Positions 53,244 through 62,390 are shown, numbered from the stretch's first letter. The stretch is 64,000 nucleotides of DNA from Arthrobacter sp. ov407 (GCF_900102895.1 NZ_FNGD01000010.1:120801-184800), one strand, 5' to 3'. Numbers and translations: made by a program. The notes: generated by a model from the letters alone, not told the origin.

Positions 53244-54299
53244 ATGAGCAACGATTCAGCCCGGCCCATCCGCACCGCCGTCGCCGGTTTCGGCCTCTCG
53301 GGAAGCGTCTTCCACGCCCCGTTCATCGCCGCAAACCCCGCCTATTCGCTGGATGCCATCTCCACTTCCGACGCCGGCAGGCAGTCGGCCGCCGCTAGCA
53401 GCTACCCGACGGCGAATATCGTCGACACCCCGGCCGACATCCTGGAGCTCGGGGGCGAACTGGACTTGCTGGTGCTCGGCACGCCGCCCGCCACCCACTA
53501 TCCGCTGGCGAAGGCGGCGCTGGAAGCCGGGCTCGACGTCGTCGTCGACAAGCCGTTCGCCGTCAGCAGCGCCGAGGGGCAGGGACTCATCGACCTGGCC
53601 GCGCGGCTGGGCCGGGTGCTCACGGTCTTCCAGAACCGGCGCTGGGACGGCGACTTCCTCACGGTAAAAGCCCTCATGGACGCGGGAGCTCTCGGCACGG
53701 TGACCCGCTTTGAGTCCCGCTTTGAACGGTGGTCGCCGGACGTGCCCAAGGCGTGGAAGGCGGCCGCGACGGTGGACGAAGGCGGCGGGGTGCTGTTTGA
53801 CCTCGGCACCCACTTGATTGACCAGGCCGTGCAGCTCTTCGGGCCGGCCACGGTGACGCACGCGGAACTGGAGACCCGGCGGCCGGGGCAGCGCGTTGAT
53901 GACGACGTCTTCTTGGTCCTGCGGCACAGCTCCGGGGTGATCAGCCACCTCTGGATGAACATGCTCTGCGCCCAGCAGGGTCCCCGCTACCGCATCCTGG
54001 GCAGCGAGGGCGGCTTCACCAAGCACGGCGTGGACCCGCAGGAGCCCTACATCGTGGCCGGCGGAGGCCCGCTGGACGAAGACTACGGCGTGGAAGATCC
54101 GGACTGGGCCGGGTTGCTGGGACGCGACGGGCACCTGGACCGGCTGCCCACCGAGCGCGGTGCCTACCCGGAGTTCTACCGGATCCTGGCGGCCAAGATC
54201 GCCGACGGCGGTGCCGCCTCGGCGCGGCCGGTCCCCGTTGACCCCGCGGGCCCGCTCCAGGTGCTGCAGCTGATCGAGCAGGCCCGGTCCCTGGCCTGA
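53244..54299 (+). CDS. Gfo/Idh/MocA-family NAD(P)-dependent oxidoreductase
   Basis: 351 residues. The N-terminal Rossmann segment VAGFGLSGSVFHAPFIAANP is followed by VVVDKPFAVSSAEGQGLIDL with the conserved KP (about residues 96-97). HxGTH-type LFDLGTHLIDQAVQLFGPA supplies the catalytic His region. It oxidises or reduces a sugar or polyol derivative; the substrate is not clear. It is monocistronic. Confidence 0.92.
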   Translation: MSNDSARPIRTAVAGFGLSGSVFHAPFIAANPAYSLDAISTSDAGRQSAAASSYPTANIVDTPADILELGGELDLLVLGTPPATHYPLAKAALEAGLDVVVDKPFAVSSAEGQGLIDLAARLGRVLTVFQNRRWDGDFLTVKALMDAGALGTVTRFESRFERWSPDVPKAWKAAATVDEGGGVLFDLGTHLIDQAVQLFGPATVTHAELETRRPGQRVDDDVFLVLRHSSGVISHLWMNMLCAQQGPRYRILGSEGGFTKHGVDPQEPYIVAGGGPLDEDYGVEDPDWAGLLGRDGHLDRLPTERGAYPEFYRILAAKIADGGAASARPVPVDPAGPLQVLQLIEQARSLA

Positions 54300-54316
54300 G
54301 ACGGGCTTAAACAACA

Positions 54317-54376
54317 ATCGACTGCTCTGTAACTGCCGTTCTGGGGGTCCAAAAGGGCGGTTACGGAGCAGTCGAT
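54317..54376. terminator. Large bidirectional terminator hairpin between convergent genes
   Basis: A 21-base stem with two G-U-type mismatches (54317-54337 with 54356-54376, arm ATCGACTGCTCTGTAACTGCC trimmed at one end) closes an 18-base loop. It separates the end of the oxidoreductase gene from the end of the alanine dehydrogenase gene and can terminate both. Confidence 0.8.
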
Positions 54377-54386
54377 GCGGTTCTGG

Positions 54387-55505
54387 CTACGCGGAGACCA
54401 GCTCGTGCCAGTCGGCGACGAGGGGCAGGTTGTGCGCCTCGGAGACCGAGCGGTGCGCAACCTTGCCACCGGCGATGTTCAGGCCGGCGGCCAGGGCGGC
54501 GTCGCGCTCGAACGCAGCCTTGACCCCCAGGTTCGCCAGCGAGACGGCGTAGCGCAGCGTGACGTTGGTCAGCGCGTACGTGGAGGTGTTCGGGACGGCG
54601 CCGGGCATGTTGGCGACGCAGTAGAAGATCGTGTTGTGGACCTTGTACGTCGGTTCCTGGTGCGTGGTGGGGCGGGTGTCCTCGAAGCAGCCGCCCTGGT
54701 CAACGGCGATGTCCACCAGCACGGAGCCGGGCTTCATCCGGGACACGAGCTCGTTGGTGACGAGCTTCGGGGCCTTGGCGCCGGGGATCAGGACCGAACC
54801 GATCACGAGGTCGGCGTCGACCACGGACTTCTCGATCTCGTACTTGTTGGACGCGACCGTCTTCAGGCGGCCCTGGTACTGGGCGTCCAGTTCGCGGAGG
54901 CGGTTGATGTTGATGTCCAAGATGGTGACGTCGGCGCCCAGGCCCAGGGCCATGGCGGCGGCGTTGGTGCCGGCAACGCCGGCGCCCAGGACAACAACCT
55001 TGGCCGGACGGACGCCCGGGACGCCTCCGAGCAGCACGCCCTTGCCGCCTGCCGGGGCCATGAGGGAGGTGGCGCCCACCTGCACGGACAACCGGCCGGC
55101 AACCTCGGACATCGGGGCCAGCAGCGGCAGGGTCCGGCCCTCCTGGACGGTCTCGTAGGCGATGGCGGTGACGCCGGAGTTGATCAGTTCCTGGGTCAGG
55201 TCCGGCTCGGCCGCCAGGTGCAGGTAGGTGAAGAGGATCAGGCCTTTGCGGAAGCGGTGGTATTCGGCCTTGACCGGTTCCTTGACCTTCATGACCATGT
55301 CGGCACGGCCCCAGACGTCGTCTGCTTCGGCGACGATCTCGGCGCCGGCGATCGCGTATTCCTCGTCCGTGATGCCCGAGCCCAGGCCCGCGCCGCGCTC
55401 GACGAGGACCACGTGGCCGTGCGTGCGGAATTCGTGGACGCCGGCCGCGGTGATGGCGACGCGGAACTCGTTGTTCTTGATCTCTTTGGGAACGCCGATG
55501 ATCAT
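54387..55505 (-). CDS. ald: Alanine dehydrogenase
   Basis: 372 residues. MIIGVPKEIKNNEFRVAITA at the N-terminus is diagnostic, with TYLHLAAEPDLTQELINSG and the NAD-binding VVLGAGVAGTNAAAMALGLG (about 170-189). It interconverts alanine and pyruvate with NAD. GGAGCTAACAA precedes the ATG. It diverges from a PucR-type regulator and is followed by a strong terminator. Confidence 0.96.
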   Translation of the reverse strand: MIIGVPKEIKNNEFRVAITAAGVHEFRTHGHVVLVERGAGLGSGITDEEYAIAGAEIVAEADDVWGRADMVMKVKEPVKAEYHRFRKGLILFTYLHLAAEPDLTQELINSGVTAIAYETVQEGRTLPLLAPMSEVAGRLSVQVGATSLMAPAGGKGVLLGGVPGVRPAKVVVLGAGVAGTNAAAMALGLGADVTILDININRLRELDAQYQGRLKTVASNKYEIEKSVVDADLVIGSVLIPGAKAPKLVTNELVSRMKPGSVLVDIAVDQGGCFEDTRPTTHQEPTYKVHNTIFYCVANMPGAVPNTSTYALTNVTLRYAVSLANLGVKAAFERDAALAAGLNIAGGKVAHRSVSEAHNLPLVADWHELVSA

Positions 55506-55657
55506 TTGTTAGCTCCAGTGGGTGTTGGTCTCGTGGACCTGGATGAGCGGGGGGATTCGTACTTCCAGAATAAATCCCGCTGTGAGGCACGCGACAGGTG
55601 CCGCTGCCGGCCGCTGGGCGCCGGCCGCGTAATTCCGGGGTTTTTCAAATCCGGGGA

Positions 55658-55671
55658 TCGACAATTGTCGA
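55658..55671. promoter_or_regulatory. Perfect 14-bp palindrome in the ald/PucR divergent promoter
   Basis: TCGACAATTGTCGA lies near the middle of the 246-bp gap between ald and the PucR gene. Just upstream, AATTCCGGGG and AAATCCGGGG form a near direct repeat around 55631-55655. Both are good candidates for the adjacent PucR protein or another alanine-responsive regulator. A TAGTCT box 6 bases before the PucR ATG suggests a leaderless transcript there. Confidence 0.55.
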
Positions 55672-55751
55672 GGGAGCGGGCGTCAGGTGACGGCTCGTGT
55701 CCGTGGCGGATGCATTCGCAGTGCGGCAGGCCGGGGCAGTAGTCTGGCAGG

Positions 55752-56972
55752 ATGCAGCAGCAGGACGTGGAGCAGCTCGTGGAGCAGGTGGCGCAGCGGC
55801 TCGGGCGCGGTCTCTCCCTCGAGGACCTCGACGGTTTGCTCCTCGCCTACAGCTCCAACCAATCGCATGCGGACCGCGTCCGGGTGAACTTCCTGCTCAG
55901 CAAGCGGGTCCCCGTGGACGTCATCGCGTGGCAGCTCTCCCACGGGATTGCGACGGCGGTCCGGCCGGTCGTCGTGCCGGCCAACGCGGATCTGGGCATG
56001 TTGGGCCGTGTGTGCGTGCCGCTGCTGGTGCGGGGTTTCCGGGTGGGGTACCTGTGGGTCCAGCTCGACGCCGAGGAACCAAGCGCCGCGACCGTCCTTG
56101 CCCAACTGCAGGATGTGGCGCCGGAGCTGGAGCAGCTGTCCGCCCTGCTGCTGGATTCCAACACGGCCGAGTCCGAGTTCCGCCGCCGCCGTGAACAGGA
56201 GTTCCTGGCCGCCTGCGCGGGCGAGGCCAACGCGGCGGCCGCCGTGGCGGGCTGGAAAGAGGTCCAGGGCAAGGGGCCATGGCAGTTGGTGACCGTCCTG
56301 GACGCGGATGGCTGGGCCGGGGGCTCGGACCCCATTGCCGACACACTCATTCACCGCTCCGCGGCGCTGCAGGCGACCATCGGGGTGGACGCCGCCCTGT
56401 TCAGCGCCGGCACGGAGACCCACGCGGTGGTCCTGTTCAAGGAATCCACGGGACGCGCGGACCACGCTCAGGTGCTGGTCCACTACCAACTGGAACTCGC
56501 CAAACGCTCCGGGCGCACGGTCCGGCGGATCATCCTGGGCACGAGCGAGGGATTTGCCAGGCCGCGGGAACTCGCCGAGGCCTACCGGCAGTCACGGCAG
56601 GCGGCCCAGGCCGCGGCAGTGGATCCGCAGCTGGGCGAGCTGGTCGACTGCCGGGCCACCGGCGTCTACCAGCTCCTGGCCTCGGCCGGCGGCGGGGCGG
56701 GGGCCTGGGCAGACGCGGGATCCGTGTATTTCCGCCTCCTCGAGGACCATGACCGCAACCGCGAGCTGCTGCCCGTCCTGGAGCTGTTCTACGACAACGA
56801 CGGCTCCGTCCAGGAGGTCGCGGCCAAGCTGCACCTGCACCGGAGCAGCATCTACAACCGGCTCGGCCGGATCCGCCAGCTGCTGGGCGTGGATCCATTG
56901 AAGGGGATGGTGCGGCTGGAACTGCATGCTGCGCTCAAGGCGCGGCGCTGGGCGGGCCGGCCGCGGATTTAG
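55752..56972 (+). CDS. PucR-family transcriptional regulator (alanine dehydrogenase-linked)
   Basis: 406 residues. The C-terminal HTH, typical of the PucR/CdaR group, is VLELFYDNDGSVQEVAAKLH then LHRSSIYNRLGRIRQLLGVD (about 346-385). A GGDEF-like fold and an N-terminal region come before it. It is divergent from ald and likely its activator. In mycobacteria ald is controlled by an Lrp-type AldR, so this would be a different solution. The link is inferred from position. Confidence 0.88.
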   Translation: MQQQDVEQLVEQVAQRLGRGLSLEDLDGLLLAYSSNQSHADRVRVNFLLSKRVPVDVIAWQLSHGIATAVRPVVVPANADLGMLGRVCVPLLVRGFRVGYLWVQLDAEEPSAATVLAQLQDVAPELEQLSALLLDSNTAESEFRRRREQEFLAACAGEANAAAAVAGWKEVQGKGPWQLVTVLDADGWAGGSDPIADTLIHRSAALQATIGVDAALFSAGTETHAVVLFKESTGRADHAQVLVHYQLELAKRSGRTVRRIILGTSEGFARPRELAEAYRQSRQAAQAAAVDPQLGELVDCRATGVYQLLASAGGGAGAWADAGSVYFRLLEDHDRNRELLPVLELFYDNDGSVQEVAAKLHLHRSSIYNRLGRIRQLLGVDPLKGMVRLELHAALKARRWAGRPRI

Positions 56973-56981
56973 CGGCGCGCT

Positions 56982-57203
56982 TTAGCCCTCGCGCTTGGAG
57001 GGGTCGGCGTCGAGACCGATCTTGCGGACGGCGCTTCGGCGGCGGGTAATCCGGCTGTCCACCCAGAGTGACACCGCAACGAAGGCGACGCCGCTGGCCA
57101 AGTAGGTGGCGGTGTTATTTAGGCCCATCACGGTCCCAAAGAGGCCAGCAAGCAGCATGGCGGCGATGCCTGCCATGATGTGCCACCCTCTGAATTTACC
57201 CAC
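56982..57203 (-). CDS. Small membrane protein
   Basis: 73 residues if read from GTG 57203, or 64 from the ATG at 57176, which has the better ribosome site (AGAGGGTGG six bases upstream). Two hydrophobic segments (IMAGIAAMLLAGLFGTVMG and YLASGVAFVAVSLWV) and a basic C-terminus (RITRRRSAVRK). No family recognised. It is convergent with the PucR gene. Confidence 0.65.
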   Translation of the reverse strand: MGKFRGWHIMAGIAAMLLAGLFGTVMGLNNTATYLASGVAFVAVSLWVDSRITRRRSAVRKIGLDADPSKREG

Positions 57204-57274
57204 AATTCAAGCGTAACCCGCGGGATATCAGCGTTTCCGCGCAGGAGCGGGATCGTTGCTTGATCCTTATCACT

Positions 57275-57321
57275 GCTTCATGAAGCATCGGTTCATGAAG
57301 CATCTGTTCCTTAAACACCGG
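57275..57321. repeat. 15-bp tandem repeats with a perfect palindrome
   Basis: TTCATGAAGCATCGG (57277-57291), TTCATGAAGCATCTG (57292-57306) and a degraded third unit (57307-57321) lie in tandem; 13 bases are identical in the first two. GCTTCATGAAGC (57275-57286) is a perfect 12-bp palindrome. The array reaches into the last codons of the excisionase-like gene. Confidence 0.75.
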
Positions 57322-57730
57322 CGCCCTCGTCGTCCTGGCCGGCCGGCGACCCGGCGCCCGTACCAATCTTCTTCTGCGTGTCGAGCCACGCCATGATGTC
57401 CGCCAGCCGGATCCGTCGATGCGTTCCCCGGTATTCGACCGGGATCTCGCCGCGGTCGGTCATGTTCCGCAGGTACGTGTGCGAGATCCCCGCAAGCTCC
57501 GCGGCCCGGGACGTCGTCAGCATTTCCTCGACGCTGCTGACGGTCACGGCCTCGCCGCGGCTGAAGCGGCCCAGCAAATCGACGACGGCGTCCCGCGCCG
57601 TGGGCGGCAGCCGGTGGACGGTGCCGTCGACGAACACCGTGATGTCGTGGCCGCCGTCCAGGGCGTACCTGAGTTTCTGCGCGTCATCGGCCGGGAGGCC
57701 GGCCGTCACCCGGGGAGCTATCAGTGCCAT
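57311..57730 (-). CDS. Excisionase/MerR-like HTH protein
   Basis: 139 residues. The C-terminal domain TTSRAAELAGISHTYLRNMT then YRGTHRRIRLADIMAWLD is the excisionase-type winged helix (HTH_17). The N-terminal half, with a GTVHRLPPTARDAVVDLLGR stretch, resembles the variable part of type II toxin-antitoxin or prophage-derived DNA-binding proteins. No toxin partner is adjacent, so an antitoxin role is not supported. It lies 19 bp from the ptsI 3' end on the same strand. Confidence 0.8.
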   Translation of the reverse strand: MALIAPRVTAGLPADDAQKLRYALDGGHDITVFVDGTVHRLPPTARDAVVDLLGRFSRGEAVTVSSVEEMLTTSRAAELAGISHTYLRNMTDRGEIPVEYRGTHRRIRLADIMAWLDTQKKIGTGAGSPAGQDDEGAGV

Positions 57731-57749
57731 GAGTGCATCCTAGCGGCGG

Positions 57750-59435
57750 TTACAACCCAAGGTCCTCCAGGACCGGCAGTTTTGCCCGGACCCATGCCCG
57801 GGCCTCAGTTGCGCTCGGCGCGGACAAGGCCAGCTTGGCCAGCTCCTGCGCTTCGGCCAGGGTGACCGTCTTCAGCACGGCGGCGACGGCCGCGATGGAA
57901 CGGGCCGTCATGGACAGGGTGGTGACGCCCAGCCCCGTGAGGACGACGGCGAGGGCAGGGTCCGCGGCCGCCTCGCCACACACGCCGACCGGCTTGTTGT
58001 GCCCCTCGGCCGCCGAACCTTCCACCGTCAGGCCCACGAGCCGGAGTACGGCCGGCTGCCACGGGGTGTTGAGGGCCGCCAGCGGGCCGAGCTGCCGGTC
58101 GGCGGCCATGGCGTACTGGGTGAGGTCATTGGTGCCCAGGCTTGCGAAGCCGACTTCGCGGAGGATGGCCTCTGCCGTCAGGGCGGCCGACGGGACCTCC
58201 ACCATGACGCCGGGGGTTTTGATCCCTGCCGTGGCGCACAGCGCGGCAAAACGGGCCGCCTCCTCCGCGGTGGAAATCATCGGGGCCATCACCCAGACGT
58301 CGGCCTCGGATGCCTTCTCCGCCAGGGCGATCGCCTGCAGCTGGCGCTCCAGGACCCCGGGTGTGGTGAAGTCGGTCCGGTAGCCGCGGACACCCAGGGC
58401 TGGGTTGGGCTCGGTGGCGTCGGTCAGGAACGGCAGCGGCTTGTCCGCGCCGGCGTCGAGGGTGCGGAGCACTACTTTCTTGCCCGGGAAGGCGTCGAAG
58501 ACGCCCTTGTAGGCGGCGGCCTGTTCCTCCACGGTCGGTTCAGTGTCCCGCTCGAGGAAGCAGAACTCGGTCCGGAACAGACCCACGCCCTGGGCGTTCA
58601 GGCCGGCCGCGGCCACGGCGTCTTTCGCGCCGCCGACGTTGGCGAGGAGCGGTACGAGGTAACCGTCCGACGTCGTGCCCGTCCCGTCAAAGGCGGACAG
58701 CAGCGACGCCGTGGCGGCCCAGTGGGCTGCTGCCGCGCGCTGGGACTCATCCGGGTTCGCGGTGATGAAGCCGGCCGCGCCGTCCACGTACACCTCGGTG
58801 CCGTCGGCGAGTTCGTCGACCCCGACGGCGGCGACCACGGCAGGCAGGCCCAGCGACCGGGCGATGATCGCGGTGTGGGACTGCGGACCGCCGCCCGCGG
58901 TGACGAGGGCCAGGACCTTTTCCGGATCCAAGGTGGCGGTATCGGCCGGGGCCAGGTCCTCGGCGATGAGGATGAACGGGGCGGAGGACACGGGAATTCC
59001 CGGCGCGGGAACTCCGCGCAGTTCCGCCACGATCCGGGACCGGACATCCAGGACGTCCGTGGCACGCTCGGCCATGTAGCCGCCCAGGTTGTGCAGCATT
59101 TCCGAGACGGAGGCGCCGGCTTCCCAGATCGCCCGCTGCCCGGACGTGCCGCGGCCGATCAGCTTGGCGGCGGATTTGAGCAGCATCGTGTCGGTAGCCA
59201 TGAGGGCGGTGGCCTCGAGAACGGCCTTGCCGTCGCCGGTGACGGTCTCGGAACGGGCCTTGAGTTCGTCGTGGACGGATTTCGCCGCGGCCTTCAGTGC
59301 CGCCGTCGCGTCTTCCGCCGTGACGCCGGCGGGAAGCTGCTCTCCGGCGGGCGGTTCGCTGATCGGTTTGGGCATCTGCCGGATGGTGCCGATGATGCGG
59401 CCGGGGCTAACGCCTACTCCTGGGAAGTTCTGCAC
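57750..59435 (-). CDS. ptsI: Phosphoenolpyruvate-protein phosphotransferase (PTS enzyme I)
   Basis: 561 residues. The phosphorylated histidine is H187 in AGGGPQSHTAIIARSLGLPA, and the PEP-binding GLFRTEFCFLERDTEP and EVPSAALTAEAILREVGFAS regions are present. It starts the phosphoryl chain to HPr and the mannitol permease. HPr (ptsH) is not in the window. It diverges from the TetR regulator and mtlA. Confidence 0.94.
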   Translation of the reverse strand: MQNFPGVGVSPGRIIGTIRQMPKPISEPPAGEQLPAGVTAEDATAALKAAAKSVHDELKARSETVTGDGKAVLEATALMATDTMLLKSAAKLIGRGTSGQRAIWEAGASVSEMLHNLGGYMAERATDVLDVRSRIVAELRGVPAPGIPVSSAPFILIAEDLAPADTATLDPEKVLALVTAGGGPQSHTAIIARSLGLPAVVAAVGVDELADGTEVYVDGAAGFITANPDESQRAAAAHWAATASLLSAFDGTGTTSDGYLVPLLANVGGAKDAVAAAGLNAQGVGLFRTEFCFLERDTEPTVEEQAAAYKGVFDAFPGKKVVLRTLDAGADKPLPFLTDATEPNPALGVRGYRTDFTTPGVLERQLQAIALAEKASEADVWVMAPMISTAEEAARFAALCATAGIKTPGVMVEVPSAALTAEAILREVGFASLGTNDLTQYAMAADRQLGPLAALNTPWQPAVLRLVGLTVEGSAAEGHNKPVGVCGEAAADPALAVVLTGLGVTTLSMTARSIAAVAAVLKTVTLAEAQELAKLALSAPSATEARAWVRAKLPVLEDLGL

Positions 59436-59583
59436 TGAAGGTCCTCATTCTCTGTCGTAGGCCAGTGGCCACTAAGCCGGTAAACCAGGTGCCGCCGCTG
59501 ACCCTGCTGATCATCTGTGCCTGCGGCTGACGGCTACGTCAGCGGGCGGGTCACGGCACCTGCAAAAATTGTATGTGATGCAG

Positions 59584-59620
59584 TTCATATAGCGTTGCTA
59601 TAGGTGCTAGGGTAGCGGTT
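59584..59620 (+). promoter_or_regulatory. Operator and leaderless promoter of the mannitol-block TetR gene
   Basis: TATAGC-GTT-GCTATA (59588-59602), a perfect 15-bp palindrome, lies between a TTCATA -35 (59584-59589) and a TAGGGT -10 (59608-59613). The ATG starts 7 bases after the -10. It is exactly where a repressor would block RNA polymerase, so autoregulation is likely. It is also upstream of the divergent ptsI. Confidence 0.6.
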
Positions 59621-60349
59621 ATGAGTATCGATGGCCAGCTACCACCCAAGGCCCGGCTGCTCCGCGCGGCCGCCGAGCTGCTGGCCAACTCGGGCGGATC
59701 CGCAGTCTCGACCCGCCAAATCACACAGCAGGCCGGTGTCACGGCACCGACGCTGTATCACCACTTTGGTGACAAGGAAGGGCTGTTCGACGCCGTCGTC
59801 GCAGCGGGTTTCGACGAATATGTCGCGGGCGAACGTGACTTCGCGCCCTCTGGCCAACCGCTGGAGGACATCCGGAGGATGTGGGACAACCATGTCGAGT
59901 TTGGGCTGAAACAACCGGAGCTGTACCTCGTCATGTTTGGCAATATCCGCCCTGAGAGCCGTCCGGCGATCGTCGCCGATGCGGAGGCCCTCATGGAGGA
60001 GATGTTCAACAAGGCGGCTGTCTCCGGCCAGCTCAACGTCCCGCCCAAGGAGGCGGCCAGGTCCATCCTGGCGGCCAACGTGGGCGTGACCCTCATGCTG
60101 ATCGCGGAAAAGGTGCCGGAGCGGAATCTAGAGCTCTCCGCCATGACCCGCGACGCCATGATTTTTGCGGTTTCCACTGAGCAGGCCCGGGACAACGGGT
60201 CTGATGACAGCGGAAAATCCTCAGTGGTTGTCGCGGCCATCGCATTGAACGCAGCACTCCAGGCGTCCCACTCGGACCAGCTCTCCAGCTCGGAACTCAA
60301 GCTCTTCCTCGAATGGCTCCACCGGATCTCCACCAGCTCCACCAGCTAG
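59621..60349 (+). CDS. TetR-family regulator of the mannitol/PTS block
   Basis: 242 residues. The HTH at about 10-55 is LLRAAAELLANSGGSAVSTR then ITQQAGVTAPTLYHHFGDKE. The ligand domain is long and ends with a Ser/Thr-rich stretch. Mannitol operons are usually run by an MtlR-type or other sugar regulator, so a TetR protein between ptsI and mtlA is unusual. Regulation of mtlA-mtlD is inferred from position. Confidence 0.85.
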   Translation: MSIDGQLPPKARLLRAAAELLANSGGSAVSTRQITQQAGVTAPTLYHHFGDKEGLFDAVVAAGFDEYVAGERDFAPSGQPLEDIRRMWDNHVEFGLKQPELYLVMFGNIRPESRPAIVADAEALMEEMFNKAAVSGQLNVPPKEAARSILAANVGVTLMLIAEKVPERNLELSAMTRDAMIFAVSTEQARDNGSDDSGKSSVVVAAIALNAALQASHSDQLSSSELKLFLEWLHRISTSSTS

Positions 60350-60370
60350 CTCGGCGAAATTATCGGACCA

Positions 60371-60388
60371 TCCTGCAAAGCGGCAGGA
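60371..60388 (+). promoter_or_regulatory. Small inverted repeat in the mtlA leader
   Basis: TCCTGC-AAAGCG-GCAGGA ends 19 bases before the mtlA ATG, just ahead of its TAGGAAC ribosome site. It could be a hairpin affecting initiation or part of an operator. Confidence 0.35.
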
Positions 60389-60407
60389 ACGACGGTTAGG
60401 AACTCAG

Positions 60408-62390
60408 ATGGCAACAGAGACAGTTGCGAAACCACGCACCAGCGTGCGGGTACACGTCCAGAAATTCGGGACGTTCCTGTCCGGAATGATCATGCCCAAC
60501 ATCGCCGCGTTCATCGCGTGGGGCTTCATCACGGCGCTCTTCATCCCGGCGGGCTTCTTCCCCAATTCGGAGCTCGGCAAGCTTGTCGGGCCGATGATCA
60601 CGTACATGCTCCCGCTGCTGATCGGCTACACCGGCGGCCGGATGGTCTACGGGGTGCGCGGCGGCGTGGTGGGTGCGGTGGCCACCATGGGCGTGATCGT
60701 CGGTACCGACATCCCGATGTTCATCGGCGCCATGATCCTGGGCCCGCTCACTGCCTGGCTGATGATGAAGGCGGACAAGATCTGGGAAGGCCGTGTCAAG
60801 CCCGGCTTCGAAATGCTGATCGACAACTTCTCGGCAGGCATCCTTGCCGCCGCCATGGCGGTCGTCGGCATGCTGGTGGTCGGCCCCATCGTGAAGGGAT
60901 TCAGCAATGGCGCCAGCGCCGTAGTCGAATTCCTGGTCGTGAACGGTCTGTTGCCCTTCACCAGCATCTTCATCGAGCCCGCGAAGGTCCTGTTCCTGAA
61001 CAACGCCGTCAACCACGGCATCCTCACCCCGCTCGGCACGCAGCAGGCGCTCGAACAGGGCAAGTCCATCCTGTTCCTGCTCGAAGCCAACCCTGGTCCG
61101 GGCTTCGGCATCCTGCTCGCCTTTTCCTTCTTCGGCAAGGGTCTGGCCAAGGCGTCCGCGCCGGGCGCGGCGGTCATCCAGTTCGTCGGCGGCATCCATG
61201 AGATCTACTTCCCGTACGTCCTGATGAAGCCGATGACGATCTTCGCCGCAATCGGCGGCGGCATGACCGGTATCTTCACGCTGGTGGTCACCGGCGCCGG
61301 ACTCCGGTCCCCGGCAGCCCCGGGCAGCATCATCGCGGTCTATGCCTCAACAGCACGCGACAGCTACGTCGGCGTGACGCTCTCCGTTCTGTTCGCCACC
61401 ACGGTGTCCTTCCTCATCGCTTCGGTGATCCTGAAGGCCAGCAAGGCCCCCGCGGAAGACGACCTCGACCAGGCCACGCACCGGATGGAGGCTCTGAAGG
61501 GCAAGAAGAGCTCGGTTTCCGCGGCCCTGATCGGTGAGGGCGTGGGTGCCAGCGGCGTCGCCGTCCTCGCGACCCCGATCAAGAACATCGTCTTTGCGTG
61601 CGACGCCGGAATGGGCTCCAGCGCCATGGGCGCCTCCGTGCTCCGCAACAAGATCAAGGCAGCGGGTTTCCCGGACGTCAAGGTCACCAACTCCGCCATC
61701 GCCAACCTCAGCGACACGTACGACGTCGTCATCACCCACCAGGACCTGACCGAGCGGGCCAAGCCCGCGACCGCCAGCGCCGTGCATGTCTCCGTGGACA
61801 ACTTCATGAACAGCCCGAAGTACGACGAGATCGTGGAGTTGGTCCAGGCAAGCAACACGGAAGCCGGCACCACGGACGCGGGAGCGGCACCCGCCGCGGC
61901 CGCCGTCGAAACGCCGGAAACCCCCGCGGCGGCCGAGCCGGACGCCGAGACGGGCCCCGCAGGCATCCTGGTGGCCGAAAGCGTCGTCCTCAACGGCACC
62001 GCCACCACGCGGGACGCCGCGATCGACGAGGCCGGCCAGCTCCTGCTGGATCGCGGCGCCGTCGACTCCGGCTACGTGGACGCCATGCACGAACGCGAGG
62101 AATCCGTCTCCACCTACATGGGCAGCTTCCTCGCCATCCCGCACGGCACAAACGCCGCGAAGGACCACATCATGAAGTCCGCGGTGTCGGTGATCCGCTA
62201 CCCGAACGGCATCGACTGGAACGGCAAGGAAGTGAAGTTCGTGGTCGGCGTGGCCGGGATCAACAACGAACACCTGCACATCCTGTCTTCGATCGCCAAG
62301 GTCTTCACCAACAAGGCCCAGGTGGCCCAGCTTGAGGCGGCCACCACGGTTGACGAAGTTCTGGCCCTGTTCGGAAAGGTCAACTCCTAG
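60408..62390 (+). CDS. mtlA: Mannitol-specific PTS permease, IICBA
   Basis: 660 residues, all three domains on one chain. The IIC membrane domain covers about 1-345, opening with VQKFGTFLSGMIMPNIAAFI. IIB has the phosphorylated C398 in VFACDAGMGSSAMGAS. IIA has H579 in AIPHGTNAAKDHIM. An Ala/Pro/Glu-rich linker joins IIB and IIA. It imports mannitol as mannitol-1-phosphate. It ends with TAG overlapping the mtlD GTG by one base. Confidence 0.95.
   Translation: MATETVAKPRTSVRVHVQKFGTFLSGMIMPNIAAFIAWGFITALFIPAGFFPNSELGKLVGPMITYMLPLLIGYTGGRMVYGVRGGVVGAVATMGVIVGTDIPMFIGAMILGPLTAWLMMKADKIWEGRVKPGFEMLIDNFSAGILAAAMAVVGMLVVGPIVKGFSNGASAVVEFLVVNGLLPFTSIFIEPAKVLFLNNAVNHGILTPLGTQQALEQGKSILFLLEANPGPGFGILLAFSFFGKGLAKASAPGAAVIQFVGGIHEIYFPYVLMKPMTIFAAIGGGMTGIFTLVVTGAGLRSPAAPGSIIAVYASTARDSYVGVTLSVLFATTVSFLIASVILKASKAPAEDDLDQATHRMEALKGKKSSVSAALIGEGVGASGVAVLATPIKNIVFACDAGMGSSAMGASVLRNKIKAAGFPDVKVTNSAIANLSDTYDVVITHQDLTERAKPATASAVHVSVDNFMNSPKYDEIVELVQASNTEAGTTDAGAAPAAAAVETPETPAAAEPDAETGPAGILVAESVVLNGTATTRDAAIDEAGQLLLDRGAVDSGYVDAMHEREESVSTYMGSFLAIPHGTNAAKDHIMKSAVSVIRYPNGIDWNGKEVKFVVGVAGINNEHLHILSSIAKVFTNKAQVAQLEAATTVDEVLALFGKVNS

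Noticed and set aside
57311..57730. Antitoxin of a toxin-antitoxin pair
   Set aside because: No toxin gene of fitting size adjoins it; the neighbours are ptsI and a small membrane protein.
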